From contig NW_024037076.1 in the NCBI RefSeq assembly GCF_015706575.1, forward strand, positions 9,396,777-9,460,776: DNA of 64,000 nt. The letters run 5' to 3'. The position numbers and the translations under genes are program-made. Source of the stretch: Patiria miniata (lineage: Eukaryota > Echinodermata > Asteroidea > Valvatida > Asterinidae). This document shows, piece by piece, positions 10,601-22,700 of the stretch. How positions within the stretch are numbered: position 1 is the stretch's first letter; every line of letters begins with the position of its first letter. The notes below the pieces were generated by a model. It did no database searches. It saw only the letters and a list, made by a program, of their open reading frames with translations, and had not been told where the DNA came from.

Positions 10601-13463
10601 AAATGAATGACTGATTTTCAGCAGTGAATGAAAATTTTAGGAAATTGGCCTGGAAAACCTACATTAAAAGTGTGTAAAGGCCAACAAAAACAAACAAGCA
10701 CATTTATTTGTTACAGGACATAATAGTTCTTTACATTTTGCTCGGAAAAGAAAATCGAAATTTTGAAAAAGCAAGTCGTATACAAACTTTTAAAAAATGT
10801 CGTGAAAATGTGTGCGTGAAAATGTGTGCGTAGGGGGGGGGGGGTGGCACAGCCAGGGGCGGATCCAGGAATTTTTGCAGGGGGGGGGTTTCATCGTGAA
10901 AAAAAAACCCTGAAATGTCAGACAAGGTTTTTTTCTCCGAACTAGTCTCAAACTCCCAAAATCCATAGGTGGGGGATAGGGGCTCGTACCATACGTTCAA
11001 TGGGGGCGCTGTTCAAATCTGTCGATTATTAAGGTTCACCTAAACTAAATTATACTTACCTTAACAAAAGAGGGCGCTTTTCACTATTCACTATCATACC
11101 ACAGGGCCTGGCGCTGCAGCCTGGCCCGAAACACGCCGCGACTTTGAAATATACTGTTTGTCTTTGAGTGTGTACATCTGGTTATAAGGCCTTTCCCTTT
11201 TCACGCTTTTTTTGGATGTTAATTAAAACACACAATGATCTGTGTTTCGTAAGAAAATTGTATGCACGTTTCTTTGTAATCTATTTTATTACGGATTTAT
11301 CTACCATCCTCTGATATTCAAAATGAATTAGGCATTTTTTTTCAATACTCAAAACAAAGACATACACAAGTTCATCTTTTTCAACACAAATTTGTACAAA
11401 AACATACGCACTTTCACTCCTGAAATATTCGTTTCTTTCAAAAAATACAAACATTTTTGAGCAACTATTTAACTCAACTTCTATGGACCCCAAAATTAAA
11501 AAGGCTCTATATGTACAGCGTATTACGTATACATTTTGTACCTTCAACAACGGCCGGGCGCGTACCGCGTAACATAATACAGAGCGCGTGGCACAGCCTT
11601 TGTTGCTGTGTCTAGGTTTTAATCCATGTCTTTGTCGCAACAAAAGGTGAATAACCGACGACCCGATATAAAAAAACACGCGCGCTGATCGGTCAAAATC
11701 TAGAGGTCAAAATGCGGTTGATTGCTTAAGTAATCAGCGAATCTGCTCAATGGTCTATTACATAGACTATTATTATTGTGGGAAGCTTGAAAATATTATT
11801 AACATGTAACATCCCAAGTGGCGTCACAATGACGTCAACAGTTCATGTTTCATTACATTTTTAATTTTTTAATATTTAATTTAACTCACAAAATTTGACA
11901 CCGTCTTTGCTCAGATCAACTCCAAGCTTTTGAGCAAATGAAAACAAACTGTCTTGTAGCCGAGTCCCAAATGGAAATACATCTTGATTCATTGCTTATC
12001 TGTTTAAGAAAACTAATTACTACCACCATTATTTACGAATGTGCATCATTGTTAACGCCAGAATATACCCATGAAAATGTTAACGTTTAAAGCCGATGAG
12101 TAAAGACAACAACATTTGAAATTGAGTTAATGATACATAAACAGGTTTGGTTAATATTACTAAAAGCAAAACAGACTCATCATGTGTACTTTGCATTTAA
12201 GTACTAAATACTTAAATCATTAACTCGTAGATGCAGCGTAAAGTATTTACGTCAAAGAAACATAACAGAGCTAAGTAAAGCTGATACCGATAAAAGAGTC
12301 ATTAATTATACATAACATTTGATTAGCAAGTCTGAGTAATAAACACGTAAATCACAAAGAGTGGGTATAACTTAAATTTGTTAAGTCTTCAATGATAAAC
12401 TTAATGTTCAATAAAATTGTTTTGATTATTAGGTTGTATGTATTTGGCATTACACTGCTTTTCGTGCGAACAAAATATAGTTTTTTTCGGGGGGGGGGTA
12501 TTATTACGTCCAACCAACAAACAGAAAAGGAGTTACACTAACTACGATGAGTTATGAGTGTTATGGAGATTATATTAAATGGCATTACGTGGCCATCGTA
12601 TCCCTGTTGTAAATCAAGCACTTCAGTGCATGCGCACGGAGTCTTGTCTTTAGGACAGTGAGTAAATGCAAAGAGTGCACACGTTCTTTCAGCAGTGCTG
12701 TCGATATTGAATATGAAAATTCAACTTGGAACTTTGTTATAATATGCACGGAGATTATGTTGTGATACGTGAGGATACCCCGATGTTAGGTAGCAACACT
12801 ACAATTTGGTAAATGTAACAAAGTAGCGGATAATTCCATTCTTGTATTAATTGCTAGATCCCAATTGTATATGAAGTTACCGTTTCTTGTTTTAATTCAC
12901 ACTTACTTAGAAACTGAAGTGGCGATAACTAAATTATTACAATTATAAGATGGGCAAAACCTAATTTGATTTAAATTATTACAAGTTAATATGACGTTAT
13001 CGAATAAAAGGGAACGTACAACATTTGCCTTTGCTGCAATTTTCAAAAATAAATGGATGTGGAGGATTTGTATATTATAGCAAATAATGTTAAACTTACT
13101 TGTATCACGTTTTGGGCTTGTAGATGCTGGAGAACTTTATACACTTTAGGAAATTGTAAGGTATAAAGAATCAGTCTAGAAGGCTTTTTCCCCTTCACAG
13201 GTGTGTAATCAATTGCAAAGAATAGGCGGAATAACCAAATATGAAAAACAGCCAGGCTTTTTCCAACGCTGGTCCGCCAACAAGCGTTTGAAAAATACAT
13301 TTCCTTTAAAAGGTAAGCACACAAGGAGCCACGCTTTTACAGAATGCTTTAGACTGTCATTTCCTCACAATCCAGTAAGGTATTTCGTGATGATTTGACC
13401 ATTGCGTGTGTTGATTTTTGCAAATGTTGTATCTTCCCTTTAAGGCAACAGTGTTGCCTCAGT
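10601..13463. other. Downstream flank of the caspase gene; no gene recognised
   Basis: Mostly AT-rich non-coding DNA. At about 10855 there is CAGGGGCGGATCCAGGA, which resembles a hAT-type terminus, followed by a G-run; no matching partner end was found. A 132-codon minus-strand frame at 11281-11679 has no recognisable motif. A weak similarity links 13250-13300 to 4680-4730. Confidence 0.4.
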
Positions 13464-13469
13464 TTTATT
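13464..13469 (-). terminator. Candidate polyadenylation signal of the caspase gene
   Basis: AATAAA on the minus strand, 106 bases past the caspase stop codon. The position suits a short 3' UTR. Confidence 0.55.
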
Positions 13470-13574
13470 GAGTGGATCGAAATATTTTTTTTTTAGAGTA
13501 GATATATGCAAGTCAAATAATTTTAACCGGATACATTTTCGGCGTAAAATATTGAATGTTTCAATGAAGCTAAT

Positions 13575-13709
13575 TTATGGATAATTAGGGAGGAAGTAGA
13601 CATCTTTGAGCGTGCGATTGACGCACTCCGGCGTTTGCATGACGGTAACAACACGTTTTAATTCCTGGTCGAACAGCTTTCCTTTCCTGCTGTTTACTCG
13701 AGCTCTTAC
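13575..13709 (-). CDS. Caspase exon 9 (C-terminus and stop)
   Basis: 135 nt in phase 0, acceptor GGTGCTGCCTAG. It encodes VRARVNSRKGKLFDQELKR, then a conserved-looking VMQTP segment, and ends KDVYFLPNYP and TAA. The KQMP-like turn and the final aromatic strand (LYF in caspases, VYF here) are recognisable. Confidence 0.82.
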   Translation of the reverse strand, partial: VRARVNSRKGKLFDQELKRVVTVMQTPECVNRTLKDVYFLPNYP

Positions 13710-16700
13710 CTAGGCAGCACCAAAATGAGGGAAATCGTGAAGAAAATGCAGATGTTAAGTATGATTAAAAACATAGTTGATTTTCGACCGTTTTGTTCCT
13801 TATCTCATCTTTCTTTATTATCTTTCCTCGAAATGGAAACTAGCGACTCCCTTGGCTTGATGAACTTTAAATTATGCCGTCAACAACTTTGAATTAGAGG
13901 CCACGGACATAATGAGGCACTGTAGCGATGTTTGCTATGAACTAGAAATATTAAGTTGACTGGCAACTTCTCTCGGTTGTAATAATATGTAATTTTTGAT
14001 TATGGCGACATGTAAACTCGTTCGCTCAGAACTTATCGCATGGTCTTATATTTGCAAATGGAGACTTCTTATAGGCGTCGATCGAAAGAAGGGAATAATT
14101 CTGATGCAATCGTTCCCAGGTGGCTAAGACTAATATTTTTTTTTGTCGCACCCGAGTCCCACTCCTTATTATGCATCCATTCTAGAGCACAATTTCTCAC
14201 CTTAGTCATCAGTGTATCTAGCTTGTCCAGATGGGCTCGAGCGAAGAAGACCTCACATAAAGCTTGAACGAAGAAAGAACCACTGACCTCACTCCGCAGA
14301 GAAAGATAACCTGTAAATAAACGCAGAGGACTCATAGACTTAAGCTGGTATTTGAGCATCGCATTTTCAATCAAGAAAACAATCGTCTCATGAGAAGTTT
14401 ATAAATGTATAACATTTCGGTAAAAACAAAATTGTGGTGCTGTCGATCAGGTACACATGAAAGGCTAGTTATATTAAAAGGATAAAAAAAAAAGATTGAT
14501 AATAAGGAAAAATTGAGGGAATATCGATGTGATTTGTTTTTCAATTTTCTTTCCAATGCGTGGAGATGTCATCTGACACTCAATGTATCAATTATATTTT
14601 AAATTTTTCATTGCACAATTTAAAACAAATATGTACGGAGTACACACCGTCCGTTGTTGCATAAGCGAAGTATACATCCGCGGGGTTCCCAATATCTGCA
14701 ACGAAGGTGTCTAGTTGTTCCAGGACTAACTCTTCGAGAAGTTGGTTAGATTCTTGGGCACCGGACGCAGTGTTGGGCCCGTCATGACTTACGGGTAGTG
14801 TGGTAACAAATTCTATTTTTTCAGGGACACAGACACGAGTTTATTAACAACACAAGACAAAGCTGGTCACTGGGTGCACAAATCTGTTCAAGTGTTTCAG
14901 AATGGATACAGTCACATCGAGCCGTTTCATGCATCGAGTCGTTTCATGAATCTAGCCTTCACAACAGAGAAATCCTAAATCACGATTATTAATAACGTAC
15001 GTATACATTTTGCATTAATTCAGAGTTCACATTTTTGTTATTTATACTGCAACTAGTTTGTGTTGTCATTATGAAAACATGATTAGAGAAGGGGACAGAC
15101 CCAATACAAGCTTCGGCAAATTGTCTGACCTCAACATACTATTATTCAAAGTTCTGACAATAGTATGAAAAAAAAATTGAAACTTGAAGGCTGGGGCAAG
15201 TTCGCGCAACAACCATTAGTCGACCAATGGTTGGTTGGTGTCAAACAGTGCGCTTGCGCTGTAACATTAAAGTGCAAATGACTCTAGTCGAACAGTTGTC
15301 AATAAATGGCGGTCACGAGTATGATTGTTTACGTTTTTTGACCTGTTGAAAGAACTGAAAAAATTCTCCAAGGCCAACCAGCAGGTAGAACAACTCGCTA
15401 CGTTTAATCCTTTGTCAATGGTTCCCTCTGCACTTTACTGAACGAGGCTATTGCTAACCAGCGATGCAACCAGGCCCAGTAGGCTGGTTCCAAATAGTCG
15501 ACTAGCGTAGTCCAACCATCATCGAATAAATAGAGTTCGGGCTAACTTAGTCGAACTATGGTTAACAATAGTGCTTCCACTGATTAAAACTGTTTGTAAC
15601 CAGAAAATGGGGTCGTTGGAGCGCCCTCATACGGCCTACTGGAAGGAATTGTACTCACTTCGCCTGCACGCCTGCACGAAGAACATCTTGGGTTTCCCAT
15701 CCAGCCCCCGACAGTTATGGGGTTCCAGCTCCCGCTGCAAATCTCGCAGTTTCACTTGAACGTCATCAATGCCGAGAATGACTCCCGTATGGCCGTGGCT
15801 CATCAATGCTATCACGGCTGAGTCGTAACTTACGCCAGTGTGATTGAACATGGAGGCAAACTCCTTGAAAAACTTGGTGATATCCTGTAGAGGAAATCAA
15901 CGAAAGGATAAAATACACATCATTTAAAATATGTTGCTAAGAATGAAATTCCTTGCAATACATAGAAGAAAAAGTCAGCGGAAAAATACGTGGATGTCAG
16001 TTTTTTTTCCGCCGAAAGACACTATAAATTGGACAATCACGCACGTGCAAACTAGTGATTTTGTCATATACATTGCGTCGTACACACGCGAAAGACAGCC
16101 TTGAAGCAACAGTATATGCTCAGTTAGATAATTAGTACGGGCTATGGTAAACAGTTTTCTCTCGTTGGTTATTGGTTGACCAAAATAACGAATATTTATT
16201 ACTAATGCCTAATAAATTCAAATTCATGCACGCATGCGCATAAATAGGGCTTGAAGCAAAAAGCGAAATCTGTTCATTAAAAATGTACAGGGAGCAAAAA
16301 AGTTTTGTCATTTTCTTTCAATTTCTCCAGGACTTGTCCCAGTTGTCTTTAAAAAGTCCCTGAAATCGTCAAAGGTATTACTTTCTGGTCTTTTTGGAAG
16401 GTAAGAAATAAAAACTTTTAAAAATGCATTTAGAGTGCCAAGAAATAATTGTGTGATTTTGGGTACCATCCACGCCGGCGCAAATGTTTTACCGTGCAAC
16501 GGACGGTCACGTTGTCTGGAGATCGTGCGTAAAAGCCCAGGCCGTCCCACACAGAAATCACGCTGCTCTATATCGGTCAGCGGCAAAAAGTGCAACATTC
16601 TCGTCAAGCACTGCTAGTTCTTTAAAGATAGCGAAGGCAACATTTTCAATTCTCGGATATTTATTATTCAATAATTATGGAAGCCGGTTCGTGCCAGGTT

Positions 16701-19700
16701 TTAAAAAAAAAAAAAAAAAAAACTAACGCAATAGTTTGTGAAATAACGCAATAGTTTGGCGAATTCATGTAGTAATTTTGCGAAATAATGCAATAATTTT
16801 GTGAAATAAAACAATAATATTGTGAAGTAATGCAAAAAGATATTTTTCAATCCTCAGATAGCAAATTTAGCAATACTATCGCGTGTTAATTTGCAACACT
16901 ATTCCATTTTTGAAATAATATATCAATAAGCATTGCCTTTTCTGCAATACTGCATTTTGTTTTTTAATGTGATAAAATTGGAAAATTGGATATATTTATG
17001 CGCAAGCGTGCATGAATTTGATTTTATTGGGAAACTGGTGTATGCATCAAAGTTCAGCCAACTTCGTATACGTGCGAGCGTGTAGAGCACGCTTGTTTTG
17101 TGTGCAGTAAGCTGTCAACTGCGGATCCAAGTTTACGGGCTTTGATTGGATATCATGTTAAATTGTGCATCAGAAATACTCGGCCGAATTCGGCCGAAAA
17201 TGTAGAGAAACACATAAGGAATTAGCAACGGTTGCTCCAAGTTTGTCTTTCGCCTCGACTTGGGAATGGTTACTGTATACTGTTTATGGATATGTGTGTG
17301 TGGCGTTCGTACTGTAATGTGCAGGCAAGCAAATAGGCGTGGAGCTGTGCCATGGCAAGTACAGTTATACATACGACGGGTACCGGACAAATCAGCCTAA
17401 TGCTGTACGGTAGCGGCCCCTTGCTCGTTCAGGGAACAAGCTAGACAGCCTTGGTCAAGTCTAGATTATCATAGGAGTCTGATTTTCATATGACACTGGT
17501 TCCAATGGTTCCAATGTAGACTGTTCACCACCCTCATAAAATACGGGGACCGGTAGTTAGTCCTCATTCAATTTAAGGCTATGATTAATATTGCATCATC
17601 TCAGCGTGCGCAGTGTGATCCTACTCTTGCCATACAGTAGACACAATCGCCAATGCCTCCACGAAGGCAAATTTCAAACCTTTCAACAGCACTGGTTTCA
17701 AAATACTGAAAATTATGCCCCTCTCGTTATTATTGATAGTTACCTGAGACACTTTCAAATTCAGCGAAAATCAAAGCTCATACCCACGCAACTTGCACAT
17801 TAGTGGTAGCCGTTGTTGTCATTTTGCAATAGGCGCGTTCTGCGCTAACAATACTGTTGTGATTTTTGTGTTCAGGGTGCAGGAACCAGACCTAGTCCAG
17901 TCCTGCATAATTTGCATACATTAGGAGGAAAACCTCCTGAGGATTCATTGATAGATACCTGAAGGACAAAGAAGCTACACGGTGTTCAGTGGGTGTAGCT
18001 TAAGTTGAAATGGCTTCACACTTACGAACCGGATAGGTGTACATGACATAGTACATATATGCCGTGCGTACAGGTGGGTTCTAAAAAGTCGGCACTTTTG
18101 TGTATACGTACTTCATAGGTGGCACCTTCCTTTTTTTGTCAGAGAGCGCCCCTCTAGCTCTATCTGCTAATTCCATATTTCTTTTTTACCTCTCCTTTAA
18201 GATTCTCGTGGAGAATTGGTGTATATCCGAGTTCTTTAAAGAGATGTTTCATGTTTTCCGTATCAATCTGTGAGCCTTTCCGCAGCTGGCCTCCGTTGAA
18301 AACGCTGTTGTTTAGAATGAACGCAAGTCCTTTGCACTTCGACGTTAGCTGATAAGTCTGTCAATTGAAAAAAGAAAACTCCATATGTAAAAAAAGCAAA
18401 ATGACGTTTTATAAGTTCTACAAAAAGCCTAAGTAACATAGGTGTATGTAATAGAAATTACATTTTCTTGATTCAGCATGTCCTGCGTGGGTCGAGCTGT
18501 CTTCATCTTAAGAGCTGCGTAGGAACCTTTACAGTCGGGTTCCACTGCAGGCAAGTCATCTGCATTCTGGGGAGCATTCCAAGCACCTACATCGTGGGAA
18601 GAAATCGACAAGCATATTAGTCAGGTGGCTTATGGGTGGAATTGTGACCGACTGGTCCAAAGCACCAAACTTGGAAGATAAATAATTCTTATAGCCCCAG
18701 AAAAGATATTTTGGAGTCAGCGGCGTAGAAACGAGGGTGGGGCGCACGCCCTCTACCCCCATAACAACAATATCGTCGCCTCCCAGTCAACCCCCCCCCC
18801 CCCACTGGAAATTTGGCAACCTGAGAAAATCACAGTCAGCGATAAAATGCGCTTACAATAACTATACGTTTCACTACCTCAAGATCTGAACTCGTTCTGA
18901 GGTGAGGTAATTAAAAATATAATATACATGTAATAAACATGTAATAATTTACAAATTTATACAAGCAGAATAATTGCGTCTCATCATATTTTGAAGAAGG
19001 ATCTTATAAATGTAAAGCCCCAAAACCAGTGGGCCGAACTTTTCAAAATGGAATGAAAATTTCACTAAAAATTGCTGAGTCGTAATGAGTCCGCATTTTG
19101 TTGTTTTATGACTTCCTGTCCCAGTTTTCTTCCCTTTTGTGTTTTGAAACAAAGTGGTTGTAGGCAGGATTCTAGTGTTTCTAATGAATCTAATTAACTT
19201 AATGTTTTAATTACTTTGAATCAAAGGAAACCCATGCTTGAGCAGATTTTTTTGCAAAGTATACCTCATAAGTAAGCACCAAACTCCCCCGCAATCTATT
19301 CCCCGCAAATGCCTTACCGGCTTCTAACACAATGTTATACCCATACTCAACTTACTGTGTGTGACAGATGTACTTTGTTTGGCACGACAAGGGGTTATTG
19401 CTTTTCCGCTTAAAAGCGGAAAAACTTTTTTTTTTTTTGGCCTAAAAAAAAAAAAAAAAAAATTCCCATGGTGTTCCCATGGTGTTCATACATTTTCCAT
19501 GGTGTTCCCATGATGTCCATAAAATCCCCATGGTGTTCCTATGGTGTCCATGAAATTCCAATGGCGTTCCCATGCTGTTCATACATTCCCCATGGTGTTC
19601 CCACGATGTCTATAAAATCCCCATGGTGTTCACAAGGAGCTCATAAAATCCCCATGGTGTTCCCATGGTGTTCATAAATTCCCCATGATGTCCATAAAAT

Positions 19701-22700
19701 CCCCATGGTGTTCCTATGGTGAAACTGGTGAAAATCCGCAGGAGTTTCCCATGGTCAGCATACAAAAAGGAAAATTCTTGATAACATCCATGAACGTATT
19801 GGGAAACATTGTTAATTGAAGTATTTAAATTAAACAAAGTCTGTGCAGGTGGGTCTATGACGGTTCCTATGGCATATGCATGGTCTCAATATTAACCAAA
19901 CGTCTCCGTGCTGTCTTTTAAATATTTATGGTGTTCCCATGGTGTTCATATATCACCTACTAAAGGTGTTCCCAATGGCGTCCAAACCTTCATGGTGTAC
20001 CTACGTGTCTATAAAATGCCCATGATGATCTCATGGCTTCCAGTAAATCCCCACAAACTTTAAGTTTGATTTGAAAATCAAGGCAATACCAGCCCCAGCA
20101 AGTATCATGTCACCCAGTTTGGGCATGTTACCTACGGATGGGACAACGTCTGTCCACTGCAATGAGCACTTATGGCTCAGGTTCAGCGTCAGGATATGTT
20201 GCATATGTTTTAAGTGGCACATTAAATATGACGTCACGTGATGACGTCATAATGACGCGACTTAAATTTTCATCGATAACACATCCCGGTCTAGGTACAT
20301 GCTAAGTGTCAACCCAATCGCACCTGCAGTTCTGTAGATATAGACCTTCAAAATATGCACTTTTGATATAACGTTACATAATCGCGACGTCACTTCAATT
20401 TTCATCTATAACACATCCCGGTCTAGGTACATACCAACTTTCAACCCAATCAGACCTGTCGTTCAGTAGATATAGGCCTTCAAGATATACACATTAAATG
20501 TGACGTCACGTGACTCGTGATAACGTCATGATAACGCCAATGTTCAGCACACAGCGGCAGGTGCTGGTCTAAGTGTGTGCCAAGTATAAAGGCAATCGGA
20601 ATGATGTAAGTGCCCAAAGTACCAAACACGATGAAAACGTGTACAAATGCTATGGGGAAAGGCTGAAATAAAAACTAGAAGAAAGAAAAACTAGAGGTTC
20701 TATGTTTGTTGGCAAAAGCCCTTGGATAATTTTCACATGGGACCCCATGGGGATGACATGGTGAATTGGCCATCAAGTAGCATGGGATTTTCCCCACGTG
20801 AGTTTTGAAACTCTCATGGGAAAAGTCCCATGCTACATGGCGGCCAATTCACCTTATTATTCTGGGGATGACATGGTGAATTGGCCATCAAGTAGCATGG
20901 GATTTTCCCCACGTGAGTTTTGAAACTCTCATGGGAAAAGTCCCATGCTACATGGCGGCCAATTCACCTTATTATTCTCATGGGGTCCCATGGAAGATTT
21001 TTGTAAGGGATATAAAGCCAAAAATGACAACCCTCCTGATCATGTTATGTGAAGAAAATGAATGTCCACCACAAAAAAGCACTGAATAGCTTAGGAAATC
21101 ATTTCCATGTAATTCAATAACAAAACTATGTATTTTATCGAAACAAGCATTGTATTAGATTCAATGGGCATAATCAGAGATGCTGAAAGTTTAGGGGCAC
21201 ATAGGAAGGCCTACTTCCTTGACCCACGTATGACAGCTTTAAAATGTAAAAGCAATTACTAAAGCCAAGCCGAATTATGGACACGAACAAAATAAAATAA
21301 CGAGCATACAACTTAAAATTACTTTTCCTTAATATCAATTTTGCTCCATACATCAAAATAAGAAAATTGAGAAGTTAGCAAGTTGTCTGTGTCAAGAGTT
21401 CTCGCATGTAAACAAAGTCACTCACTCACACACTCACTCGGTCTCCCACATACGTAAACCTTCTCTGGATATCGAACTATTGGGAAAAATCGACACTTAG
21501 GAAATTTGATGGATTAATAGGTAGATGAGGTACATGCTCTAGCTGCAGTAGAAACACTGTTGAGATCATCACAGGTTGTCAGTCATTACGGGACCGAGTC
21601 AACCAACCAACAGGAAAAACAAAAGTTAACGCTTATTCTAACCTTGTAATTTTTTTTACTCAAAAAAGTCTAATCATTCAAAGGCGGTGTATTACCCCGG
21701 GCATTTGAATACCACATGGACAATAGGTGAGTATTGTATGCATAGAAACGGTTAATACATTTTTATTTTGCAGCTGCGTAGGGGCCTACACCATCTGATG
21801 GTTTGACAAACGAAAAATGTTGACATACACGCATCTGGGCCAAATTTCACGGCGTTGCTTATAACCACAGAATTCCGCGCTTACGATCACCATTGTGTGC
21901 TATAAACCGCGCTAGCAGAAATATTCTGTGCTAACCCTGCACTGCACAGAAGCCTTAGTTATGGGATGTACGCATGCGCTCAAGCCAAAATTCCTAGCTA
22001 ACACGTTAAATACGCTTATTGTAAGCACGAAATTGTCTGTTATGGTAAGCAGGGTTTTTTGCTAACTGTAAGCAGAGCCCAGAAATCGGGCCCCGGACCT
22101 AACGAGAATCCATTTGCCGAGGTAACATCCCTTTGATTTGTCAGAACAAAGGCGAGGCTTAACTTAAAAATCTAGTTATTTTGTGACTTTGTTATGAAAA
22201 TCATCAAACTATTATGCGAGAATTATATTTTATCTCCTAGTAAAACTAAGGACCATTGATAATAATATTGGGATGTTATCCTGGATTGCCATTAAAATTG
22301 CTTGAAATTCATTTTTCCTGCATGCTCCTCTTTTGGCTTCATAAATATTGAAATGATTTCAGTCTGAAATAGAAGGTATGGAAAATTATGATTAAAATAT
22401 GGCATGCCCATCGGATTTAACCTAGTAATGGTCAATATCTTTCGTGCACTGTTAAACTGCCTATAATATTTTTGAAACTCATCACCAATCAGATTAAAGT
22501 AAGCAATCTAATGTCACAACCGTGTTCAGGGGAACATTTTGACAGAAAAAAATATATTGACCACTCATTTTATTGAAAGGATTAGGGTCGTCACTTGAGA
22601 ATATTTTTTAAAGAACACGGATGGAAACACCTTCCTATGATGGTAGTTGAGGGTGGTGGAAACGTCCCCTTACGACCCTTGATCATTTGTTTTTTTCTAA

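Noticed and set aside
11281..11679. 132-codon minus-strand reading frame
   Set aside because: No recognisable domain, no flanking splice or repeat copy that conserves it; such lengths arise by chance in 64 kb.
19468..19677. Repetitive plus-strand peptide frame
   Set aside because: It is a translation of the CCATGGTGTTC minisatellite.
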